From Micropruina glycogenica (GTDB taxonomy: Bacteria; Actinomycetota; Actinomycetes; Propionibacteriales; Propionibacteriaceae): a stretch of DNA of 64,000 nt. The stretch lies in assembly GCF_039524395.1 (NCBI RefSeq), contig NZ_BAAAGO010000009.1; one strand, 5' to 3'. Positions 44,026-51,372 of the stretch are shown here, one piece after another (the stretch's first letter is position 1; each line of letters starts with the position of its first letter). The notes under the pieces are model-generated. The model was not told the DNA's origin, ran no database searches, and saw nothing but the letters and a program-made list of their open reading frames with translations. The translations under genes were made by a program, and so were the position numbers.

Positions 44026-45227
44026 GCGCCGACGTGATCGTGATCGGAGCCGGCCTCGCGGGTCTGCGCGCCGCCAGGGTGCTGGCCGACGCCGGCCGCA
44101 CCGTGGTGGTGCTCGAGGCGTCCGATCGGGTGGGTGGCCGGGTGACCACCGACGAGGTGGACGGCTTTCGGCTCGACCGGGGCTTTCAGCTTCTGAACCC
44201 CGCCTACGCCGAACTGCGCGCGGCGGTCGATCTTGTGTCACTCGACGTCCGCGGGTTCGAGCGTGGGGTGGCGGTACGCGACGCCGACGGCCTGACCGTG
44301 CTGGCCGACCCGCTGCGGCACCCGGTCACCGCGGTACGGGGCGCGGGCAGCCGGTACCTGCGGCCGCATCAACTGCGCACCGCGATCGGGTGGCTGAACG
44401 GGCACGACACCAGGGCCGATGACCGCCGCCTGGCCGAATCGTTCGACGCCGCAGGCTTCACCGGGCCGCTGCGTGATGTGGCTGACACGTTTCTGGCCGG
44501 CGTGCTGGCCGACGAGAAAGGCGAAACGTCGGCGGCGTTTGTGCGGTCGCTGGTGGGCTGGTTTCTGCGCGGCACGCCGGGCGTTCCGGCAGCGGGCATG
44601 GCCGCCCTGCCGGCCGCGTTGACCGACGGACTGGACGTGCGGCTGCAAACCCGTGCGGTGGCGGTCAACCGCCGCCCAGGCGGTGTCGAGGTGATCGTCG
44701 ACGGTGCCGAACCGCTGCAGGCTCGGGCCGTCGTGGTGGCGGTCGACCCGGCTTCGGTGGGCGAGTTGACCAGCCAACCGTCGGTGCCCATGCGGGGTCT
44801 GGTCACCTGGTGGTTCGCTGCGCCGACGGCGCCCACGCAGCGTCGGTTGCTGTTCGTGGACGCCGCCCGCCGCGGCCCGCTGGTGAACTCCGCGGTGCTG
44901 TCGAACGTGGCCCCTACCTACGCGCCGTCCGGTCAACACGTGGTGCAGTGCTCGGCCGTGCTGACCGGCCCCGCCCCGACCGAGGCCGAGGTACTGGCCC
45001 ACGCGGCCGCGATCTACGCCGCACCCACCGACGACTGGCAGTTGCTCGCCGTGCACGAGGTGCCGCACAGCCTGCCGGTCACGCCGCCGGGCCTGCAGCG
45101 TCCGCCGATCGACCTCGGCGGCGGGGTGTTCCTCGCCGGCGACCACGTCGAAGGGGCCTCGATCCAGGGCGCCCTGCTGTCGGGACGCCGTACCGCCGAA
45201 GCGGTGCTTCAGACTTCGGCGCGGTGA
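44022..45227 (+). CDS. FAD-dependent amine-oxidase-like oxidoreductase
   Basis: The 401-residue protein has DVIVIGAGLAGLRAARVLAD and ASDRVGGRVTTDEVDGFRLD at the start and FLAGDHVEGASIQGALLSGR at the end, the FAD-binding parts of the phytoene-desaturase/amine-oxidase superfamily. It is shorter than CrtI and lacks CrtU motifs. As last gene of the operon it may oxidise a carotenoid intermediate. Its final 19 bases overlap the convergent dcd gene. Confidence 0.85.
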   Translation: MSADVIVIGAGLAGLRAARVLADAGRTVVVLEASDRVGGRVTTDEVDGFRLDRGFQLLNPAYAELRAAVDLVSLDVRGFERGVAVRDADGLTVLADPLRHPVTAVRGAGSRYLRPHQLRTAIGWLNGHDTRADDRRLAESFDAAGFTGPLRDVADTFLAGVLADEKGETSAAFVRSLVGWFLRGTPGVPAAGMAALPAALTDGLDVRLQTRAVAVNRRPGGVEVIVDGAEPLQARAVVVAVDPASVGELTSQPSVPMRGLVTWWFAAPTAPTQRRLLFVDAARRGPLVNSAVLSNVAPTYAPSGQHVVQCSAVLTGPAPTEAEVLAHAAAIYAAPTDDWQLLAVHEVPHSLPVTPPGLQRPPIDLGGGVFLAGDHVEGASIQGALLSGRRTAEAVLQTSAR

Positions 45228-45784
45228 AAGTTCGCGTGGCTGCGGCTGGCCGTCGGGCCGCGCTGCCCCTGGTAGTGCGAGCCGTACACCGGTGACCCGT
45301 AGGGGTTCTCGGACGGGCTGCTGAGCTGAAAGAACGCCAGCTGGCCGATCTTCATGCCCGGCCACAGCATGATCGGCAGGGTCGCGACGTTCGACAGCTC
45401 CAGCGTCACGTGGCCGCTGAAGCCGGGGTCGACGAAACCCGCGGTGGCGTGGGTGAGCAGCCCCAGGCGTCCGAGGCTCGACTTGCCCTCGACGCGGGCG
45501 GCCAGGTCGTCGGGCAGCGTGATGGTTTCGTAGGTGCTGCCCAGCACGAACTCGCCGGGGTGCAACACGAAACCCTCGGACGGGTCGACCTCGACCAGCC
45601 GGGTCAGGTCGGGCTGGTCGACGGCCGGGTCGATCACCCGGTACTTGTGGTTGTCGAACAGCCGGAAGAACTTGTCGAGCCGCACGTCCACGCTGCTGGG
45701 CTGCAGCATGGCCTGATCCCACGGCTCGAACACCACACGCCCGGCGTCGATCTGGGCCCTGATGTCGCGATCGGAAAGCAGCAC
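45209..45784 (-). CDS. dcd: dCTP deaminase
   Basis: The 191-residue protein converts dCTP to dUTP (or dUMP in bifunctional forms) for thymidylate synthesis. MLLSDRDIRAQIDAGRVVFE, the nucleotide-binding EGKSSLGRLGLLTHATAGF with the catalytic Glu, DPGFSGHVTLELSN and YQGQRGPTASR are conserved. It overlaps the crt oxidoreductase tail to tail and ends the group that includes crtB on the same strand, nine bases after it in the chromosome but transcribed after crtB. Confidence 0.95.
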   Translation of the reverse strand: MLLSDRDIRAQIDAGRVVFEPWDQAMLQPSSVDVRLDKFFRLFDNHKYRVIDPAVDQPDLTRLVEVDPSEGFVLHPGEFVLGSTYETITLPDDLAARVEGKSSLGRLGLLTHATAGFVDPGFSGHVTLELSNVATLPIMLWPGMKIGQLAFFQLSSPSENPYGSPVYGSHYQGQRGPTASRSHANFHRAEV

Positions 45785-45793
45785 GCAGCGAGG

Positions 45794-46618
45794 CTATCGC
45801 GCCGAGACCATCAGCCGGGCGACGGTCAACGCCTTGGTGACCCGCGGCACGCGCCGGCGGGCGCTGAACACGTCGTAGTCGGCCGCCTCGATCTGGTCGA
45901 GAATACGCGAATACAGCCCATGCGCGGCGGCCACGCAGCGGGCCGAGCGCGGCGGCAGCAAAGCGATCCCCGGCAGCGCCGCGTCGTAGAGCTCACGGTT
46001 GCGGACGAGCTGTGCGGCCAGAAACGCCCGCCACTGCGGGGTCACCCGGCGCAGCCACGGGTCGGCGCCGTAGGCGTCCAGTTCGTCGGCCGGTAGGTAG
46101 ACGCGACCCCGGTCGAGGTCTTCGCCGACGTCGCGAATGAAGTTGGTGAGCTGAAACGCCAGGCCCAGCGACCGGGCCGGCTCGAACGCCCCGGGCGAGG
46201 TCGGTTCGAGCACCGGCAGCATCATCTCGCCGATGACGGCCGCCGAACCCTCCATGTAGCCGTCGCGCAGGTCGGGCCACGACGCCCACGACGTGCGGGT
46301 CAGGTCGAGTGCCATCGCGGCGAAGAACCGGTCGAAACAGTGCCTCGGTATGCCCCGCCGGCGCACCGTCTCGGTTGCCGCGGCCAGCACCTCGTCGTCG
46401 GTCGGGGCGCCGTCCCACGCGGCGTAGAACGCGTCGCGGTAGGCGTACAGGTCACGGGTGGCCACCTCGACGTCGGGCTGCTCGTCGACCAGGTCGTCGG
46501 CCACCCGGCACACCGCGTACACCGCGGCCACGTCTGCGGCCTGCTCGCGCGACAGCAGCAGCGTGCCCCACCAGTAGGTCGTGCCGTGCCGGCGCAGCAA
46601 CTGCTGGGTGCGGGTCAT
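45794..46618 (-). CDS. crtB: Phytoene synthase
   Basis: The 274-residue protein condenses two geranylgeranyl diphosphates to phytoene. The first Asp-rich motif is in YAVCRVADDLVDEQPD, and QLTNFIRDVGEDLDRGRVYL contains the second. It overlaps crtI by four bases (ATGA) and follows crtE and crtI in order. Length is slightly short for the family (about 290-310). Confidence 0.95.
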   Translation of the reverse strand: MTRTQQLLRRHGTTYWWGTLLLSREQAADVAAVYAVCRVADDLVDEQPDVEVATRDLYAYRDAFYAAWDGAPTDDEVLAAATETVRRRGIPRHCFDRFFAAMALDLTRTSWASWPDLRDGYMEGSAAVIGEMMLPVLEPTSPGAFEPARSLGLAFQLTNFIRDVGEDLDRGRVYLPADELDAYGADPWLRRVTPQWRAFLAAQLVRNRELYDAALPGIALLPPRSARCVAAAHGLYSRILDQIEAADYDVFSARRRVPRVTKALTVARLMVSAR

Positions 46619-48090
46619 CGCAGCACCTCGTCGACGCGGTCGGCGGCCAGCTTGCCCGAGATCAGCACCATCGGAATGCCCACCCCAGGTGTGGTGCCCG
46701 AGCCGGCGAACACCAGGCCCGGAGCGTCCTTGCGCACGTTCTGCGGGCGGAACGGCCCGGTCTGGCCGAACGTGTGGGCCAACGCGAACGGCGTGCCCGC
46801 GGCCATGCCCTGATCGGCCCAGTCCTGCGGGGTGACGAGCCGCTCGGTGAGCACCGCCGAGGAGTAGCCCGCCCGCTCGATGAACCCGAACAGCCGGTCA
46901 CGCATCGCCGAGCGCGCCGACTCGCCCCAGTCGAGCTCGCCGTCGGCAAGGTTGGGCGTCGGCTCGAGCACGTACAGCGCCTGGCTGCCGGCCGGCGCGG
47001 CCGACGCGTCGTGCACGCTCGGCCGGCAGACGAACCGCGACGGGTCACGCATCAGCACCCCGCGCCGCAGCAGATCGTCGAACGCGCCCGCCCAGTCGGC
47101 GCCGAAATGAATGGTGTGGTGGGCCGCGTCCGGCTCTGGCTCGCCGAGCACCCCGGCGTGCCACACCACGCACGAGGGTGAGTACCGCGGCCTGCGCCGC
47201 AGCACCGCCGGCGGCGGCAGGTCGAGCAGCTTCTCGTACGCCACGGGCAGGTCGGGGGTGAGCACCACCGCGTCGGCCGCCACCGCCTCACCGTCGGCCA
47301 GCCGGACGCCGGTCACCGTGCCGTCCGGGCGGCGCAGCACCCGCGCGACCGGGGTCTGACAACGCACGACGCCGCCCGCTGCGGTGATCGCCTCGGCCAG
47401 CGCGGGCCCGATGGCCCGCATGCCGCCGTCGGGAAACCAGACCCCCTCGATCGAGTCCATGTAGGTGATCACGGCGTACAGCGCGAGCGCCTGTGCGGGC
47501 GCCAGCCCGGCGTACATGGCCTGAAACGAGAACAACCGGTGCAGCCGCTCGTCGGCGAACCTGCGCTCGATGGCCGGCCCGAGCCGCCCGAAGGCGCCGA
47601 GTCGCAGCAGCCGGGCCGCCGCACCCGGGTGCCGCAGCAGGTCGGCGGGGCTGTTGAAGTTGGAGTCGATGAAGTGCGGCAACTCGGCGGCGTACAGCGC
47701 CTTCAGCCAGGTGACGAACCCGTCGAACGCAGCCGCGTCACGCGCCCCGCAGTGGGTGGCGATCTCGTCACGCATCGCCTCGTGGCCGTGCCGCACGTGC
47801 AGCACCGACCCGTCGGCGAAGTGTGCCCGGTACGCGGGGTCGAGCCGCTGCAGCGTCAGGTGATCCTGCAGCCGGGTGCCGGCGGCCTCGAACGCCTCGG
47901 CGAGCAACCCGCGCATGGTCAGCACCACCGGGCCGGTGTCGAAGGTGAACCCGTCTTGGGTCAGGGCACCGGCCCGGCCACCGGGCCGATCCTGCGCCTC
48001 GAACACCGTGACCCGGTGCCCGCGGCCCACCAGGTGGCAGGCGGCGGCCAGCCCGGCCAGCCCGGCGCCGACCACGACGACGTGGCTCAT
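46615..48090 (-). CDS. crtI: Phytoene desaturase
   Basis: The 491-residue FAD enzyme introduces the double bonds that turn phytoene into lycopene. HVVVVGAGLAGLAAACHLVG and FEAQDRPGGRAGALTQDGFT open the protein; the C-terminal LVFAGSGTTPGVGIPMVLIS is the CrtI signature. The ATG at 48090 overlaps the stop codon of the upstream fusion gene; the extra four codons to a GTG at 48102 are unlikely. It makes substrate for the split cyclase on the other operon. Confidence 0.95.
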   Translation of the reverse strand: MSHVVVVGAGLAGLAAACHLVGRGHRVTVFEAQDRPGGRAGALTQDGFTFDTGPVVLTMRGLLAEAFEAAGTRLQDHLTLQRLDPAYRAHFADGSVLHVRHGHEAMRDEIATHCGARDAAAFDGFVTWLKALYAAELPHFIDSNFNSPADLLRHPGAAARLLRLGAFGRLGPAIERRFADERLHRLFSFQAMYAGLAPAQALALYAVITYMDSIEGVWFPDGGMRAIGPALAEAITAAGGVVRCQTPVARVLRRPDGTVTGVRLADGEAVAADAVVLTPDLPVAYEKLLDLPPPAVLRRRPRYSPSCVVWHAGVLGEPEPDAAHHTIHFGADWAGAFDDLLRRGVLMRDPSRFVCRPSVHDASAAPAGSQALYVLEPTPNLADGELDWGESARSAMRDRLFGFIERAGYSSAVLTERLVTPQDWADQGMAAGTPFALAHTFGQTGPFRPQNVRKDAPGLVFAGSGTTPGVGIPMVLISGKLAADRVDEVLR

Positions 48091-49715
48091 GCTTGGCGCC
48101 ACGCAATCGTTGCGGCCAACGCGAGCAGGCCCGAGACCCCGTCGGCCTCCAGCGGTGCGCCGGCCAGCGCGTCGCGGGCCAGCCGCACGTCGTCACAGAT
48201 CAGTTCTTCGACCCTCGAATCGATGCTGGCCCGCTGCAACGCCCGCATCGCACCCGGCACGTCGCGTTCGGGGTGGCGCAGCAGGTCGGCGTCGTCACCC
48301 TGAACGGTTTCTGCGGCCAGAGCCAGAATCACCGTGGCCTTGCCCTCGGCCAGGTCGTCGCCCGCGGGCTTGCCGGTCACCGCGGGGTCGCCCCAGATGC
48401 CGAGCAGGTCGTCGCGCAGGGCGAAGGCCCGGCCGATGTGGGCACCGAAGTCGGCCAGCACGGCGAGTTGCTCCGCTGTGGCACCCGCCGCCAGCGCGCC
48501 CAACTGCAGCGGCCGCCCCACCGAGTAGGCGCCCGACTTCAGCCGCGCGATGCGCTCGGCGTGCACCCGGTCGCGGCGTCCGGCAGCGGCACCGGTGAGG
48601 TCGGCCCGCTGACCGGCGATCAGCTCAAGGCACAGTTCGTGCCAGGTGCCGCGCAACGGTTCGGGCAGGCTCGCGGCCAATCGCGTGGCGCGGGCGTGGG
48701 CCAGATCGCCCAGCAGTATGGCCAAGTTGCGGCCGAACTTCTCGGGGTCGCCGTCGGCGCCCGCCTCGCGGTGCCAGGCCGCCGCCTGCACGTGTGCCGA
48801 GGGCGCGCCCCGGCGCGAAGCCGATTCGTCCATCACGTCGTCGTGCACCAGGGCGAACAGGTGCAGCAACTCCAGCGCTGCGGCGGCCCGCACCATGTCG
48901 TCGTAGGCCGAACCGACGCGTCCGCCCGCGGCCACGAACGCCCAGTGGGTCAATCGCGGCCTGAAACGCTTGCCGCCCAGGGCCGCCAGCGCGGCCAGCC
49001 ATTCGGGCAGGTCGGCGGCCAGCACCTCGACGTCGGGCACCCAGGTGTGCCAGAGCCCGGTCAGGTCGGCCAGTTCAGCGGCCACCAGGGCGTCGACGGC
49101 GGCCACCGTGGCGGCCTCGTCGGGCAGGGGTTCGCACGCCCCCCGCTCGATCACCGGTGTGCCGCGCTCGTCGATCACGGGTGCCAGTTGCGGCACCTGA
49201 AGCGCCGCCCACGGGCTGAACGCCCGCGGCGTGGCGGTCACCGAGCGCACCAGATCGGGCCAGGGCACCCACTCGCACGCTGCGATCTCGTCGGGGTCGG
49301 GGTAGACGCCGGCCGGGTCGATGCGGCCGACCCACACCGGACAGATCTCGTTCTCGACCACCCCGCCGTCGTCGACGGCCCGGTAGCGAAAGTCGGGCAG
49401 CACCAGCGTCAGGTCGTCGATCTCGACGCCCAGTTCTTGCCGCACCCGCCGCCGGACGGCCTGTTCGCCGTCTTCGTCGGGGCTCGGGTGGCCGCAGCAC
49501 GAGTTCGTCCACACCCCGGGCCAGGTGCGCTTGGCGAGCGCGCGCCGGGTGATCAGCAGCCGTCCGTCGGAGTCGAAAAGGTAGCTTGAGAACGCGAGGT
49601 GCAGCGGGGTGTCGCCGGTGTGCACGCTCAACCGAGACGCCGTTCCGATCGGCTTCCCGTGCTCGCTGAGCAGCACGACCGCGTCATCGGTCACCGAGCG
49701 GTTCAGCACTATCAC
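48087..49715 (-). CDS. crtE: Fused isopentenyl-diphosphate isomerase and GGPP synthase
   Basis: The 542-residue protein joins two steps. Residues 1-180 are a type 1 (Nudix-fold) isopentenyl-diphosphate isomerase with NSCCGHP (Cys73/Cys74) and the acidic site ENEICPV (121-127). Residues about 205-542 are a trans-polyprenyl synthase with GGKRFRPRL (247-255), the first Asp-rich motif DDVMD (292-296) and a second at DDLLG (435-439). Together they supply GGPP to crtB. The reading frame is continuous with no sign of a sequencing join. It heads the crtE-I-B operon and is divergent from the LitR-like regulator. Confidence 0.93.
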   Translation of the reverse strand: MIVLNRSVTDDAVVLLSEHGKPIGTASRLSVHTGDTPLHLAFSSYLFDSDGRLLITRRALAKRTWPGVWTNSCCGHPSPDEDGEQAVRRRVRQELGVEIDDLTLVLPDFRYRAVDDGGVVENEICPVWVGRIDPAGVYPDPDEIAACEWVPWPDLVRSVTATPRAFSPWAALQVPQLAPVIDERGTPVIERGACEPLPDEAATVAAVDALVAAELADLTGLWHTWVPDVEVLAADLPEWLAALAALGGKRFRPRLTHWAFVAAGGRVGSAYDDMVRAAAALELLHLFALVHDDVMDESASRRGAPSAHVQAAAWHREAGADGDPEKFGRNLAILLGDLAHARATRLAASLPEPLRGTWHELCLELIAGQRADLTGAAAGRRDRVHAERIARLKSGAYSVGRPLQLGALAAGATAEQLAVLADFGAHIGRAFALRDDLLGIWGDPAVTGKPAGDDLAEGKATVILALAAETVQGDDADLLRHPERDVPGAMRALQRASIDSRVEELICDDVRLARDALAGAPLEADGVSGLLALAATIAWRQA

Positions 49716-49754
49716 TCCTCATCTGCGGCCGAATGGCCATCAGTCTGTCGCCAT

Positions 49755-49771
49755 GTCGAAGCTTTGTCTAA
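49755..49771 (-). promoter_or_regulatory. Putative crt control motif, crtE/litR copy
   Basis: On the minus strand TTAGACAAAGCTTCGAC lies 39 bases before the crtE fusion start and 46 bases from the divergent regulator start. It matches the crtYc copy at 15 of 17 positions and is also preceded by TAnnnT (TAACCT). CTT and AAG flank the same AGACA core, so the flanks differ yet stay complementary. Confidence 0.6.
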
Positions 49772-49817
49772 GGTTAGCGGGTCGATACCATTCCGCAGAG
49801 CGGCGGCGGAGGCCCAG

Positions 49818-50687
49818 GTGTACACGATCAAGCAGGCGGCAGAGCTGACGGGGGTTCCCTCGGCGACCCTACGCGCCTGGGAGCGGCGCTACCCACTGCC
49901 CGCCCCGCATCGCTCACCCGGCGGCTACCGGCTCTACGACGACGCCGCCCTGTCGCGGGTGCGACTGATGGACCGGCTGGTCAAGGCCGGTTGGACGCCC
50001 CGCAACGCGGCCGCGATGGCCCTGCACGATTCGGCCGACGTCTCGTCGCTGCCGTCCCCGACCGAGTTCGTCGAGGCGGTGGCCGCAGGGCTGGCGCCCG
50101 GCCGGCGCGAGGCGGTGCTGGCCGCCCGGTTTCAGGCGGCCCCGCTGCCGGTGGTGATCGAGCAGTGGCTGATGCCGATGCTGCACGAACTGGGTCTGGC
50201 CTGGAGCTGCGGCAGAGTCACGGTGTGGCAGGAGCACGCCGTCGCCGCCGCCGTGCTGCGCCAGTTGCACGTGGCGTTCGAGTCGGCCCCGGTTCCCACC
50301 GGCCCGTTGGTGCTCACCGGCCTGCCGAGCGGCAGCCATCACGAGGTGGGTCTCGCCGCGTTCAACGTGCTGGCTCGCATGGCCGGACTCGGCGTGGCCT
50401 ACCTGGGCGCCGACCTGCCCGAGGACGCCTGGGTGGGCGCGGTCGAGGAGCATCCGCCGGCTGCGGTGGTGATCGCCGTGCCCACGGCCGACGACGTGGC
50501 CGGCGCACGGCGCTGCCTGCTGGCCCTGCACGACCTCGGCGGTGCCGACGCGCCGTTGCTGCTGGCCGGCGGCGGCAGCCAGGACGCGGTGGCCGACCTG
50601 GCACGTCCGCTGGGGCATTCGGTGAGCGCAGCCGCCGAGACGCTGCGGCACGACCTCGGGGCGCGAACCGCTGGTCGCCTAGCCTGA
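49818..50687 (+). CDS. litR: MerR-family B12-binding photoreceptor regulator (LitR/CarH-like)
   Basis: The 289-residue protein has a MerR helix-turn-helix (YTIKQAAELTGVPSATLRAW) and a C-terminal cobalamin-binding domain. The four-helix part contains W-x9-EH exactly (Trp129, Glu139, His140), and the Rossmann part carries the axial-ligand motif HxxG (His175) with GVAYLGADLP after it; Ser replaces the usual acidic residue two before His175. In Thermus CarH these residues bind adenosylcobalamin, and light releases the repressor from crt promoters. GTG at 49818 follows GGAGG. It lies divergent to the crtE operon, which it most likely represses in the dark. Confidence 0.9.
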   Translation: MYTIKQAAELTGVPSATLRAWERRYPLPAPHRSPGGYRLYDDAALSRVRLMDRLVKAGWTPRNAAAMALHDSADVSSLPSPTEFVEAVAAGLAPGRREAVLAARFQAAPLPVVIEQWLMPMLHELGLAWSCGRVTVWQEHAVAAAVLRQLHVAFESAPVPTGPLVLTGLPSGSHHEVGLAAFNVLARMAGLGVAYLGADLPEDAWVGAVEEHPPAAVVIAVPTADDVAGARRCLLALHDLGGADAPLLLAGGGSQDAVADLARPLGHSVSAAAETLRHDLGARTAGRLA

Positions 50688-50782
50688 CCACGACCCCGAA
50701 CCCAGGCCGACGACGGCCGCTGGCGCTTCGCGAGCGAGGCGACACACTAGAGTTGAGCCTCACGTCAGCCCAGGAGGTCACC

Positions 50783-50959
50783 ATGCCGGACGCCAGCGAT
50801 CCGAACGCCGACACCAAGGCCGCCTTCGCCGCGGCCCTGGAGCGCAAGAAGCAGGCCCAGCAGTCGGGCGCCGATCACACCGACGCCGACCGCGGCAGCG
50901 CCAAGAACACTCACGCCCAGGGCGGCAAGCGCCAGTTCCGCCGCAAGTCGGGCGGCTGA
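50783..50959 (+). CDS. DUF5302 small protein
   Basis: The 58-residue protein starts MPDASDPNADTKAAFAAALE with KKQAQQ following and ends GGKRQFRRKSGG, the pattern of DUF5302, a family of small charged actinobacterial proteins without known function. AGGAGG stands five bases before the ATG. It is probably monocistronic. Confidence 0.88.
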   Translation: MPDASDPNADTKAAFAAALERKKQAQQSGADHTDADRGSAKNTHAQGGKRQFRRKSGG

Positions 50960-50974
50960 CCGACCGGGTCGCGA

Positions 50975-51370
50975 TCAGTCGATGCTGTTGTCGCCCACCA
51001 CGTACAGCATCACGATCTCGGCCCGCTTGTTCTCGGCCACTGTCACCGCGGGCGGATAGCTCAGGTCGGTCTGATCGACCACCACGCCGAGCCGCCAGTT
51101 GTTTCGCCTGACCTTCTTGAACGCCTTGAAGAACGTGGGCGAGAAGTCGTCGTGCTTGGTGAGGTACGCCGCGATGTGCTCGGGCACCGCAACCTTCGGC
51201 GTGCGCGCCTGCGCCAGTGCGCGCACGAACTCGAGCGCGCTGCGGTGGTTCACCTTCCAGGCCGCGGCGTAGAGCTGCTGCCGGTCGCCCGCGGTCGACC
51301 AGTCGTTCCACCACTGCACGAACCGGGCCGTGTCGACGACGTTGATGTCTTCGATGCCACTTTTGGGCAT
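50975..51370 (-). CDS. Hypothetical protein paired with the SARP regulator
   Basis: The 131-residue soluble protein starts MPKSGIEDINVVDTARFVQW and continues with DRQQLYAAAWKVNHRSALEF and VRRNNWRLGVVVDQTDLSYP. No known domain is recognised. It starts two bases after the SARP stop codon, so the two share a transcript, and the protein could be the regulator's effector or target. A longer open frame overlapping the SARP gene is not used. Confidence 0.75.
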   Translation of the reverse strand: MPKSGIEDINVVDTARFVQWWNDWSTAGDRQQLYAAAWKVNHRSALEFVRALAQARTPKVAVPEHIAAYLTKHDDFSPTFFKAFKKVRRNNWRLGVVVDQTDLSYPPAVTVAENKRAEIVMLYVVGDNSID

Positions 51371-51372
51371 GG

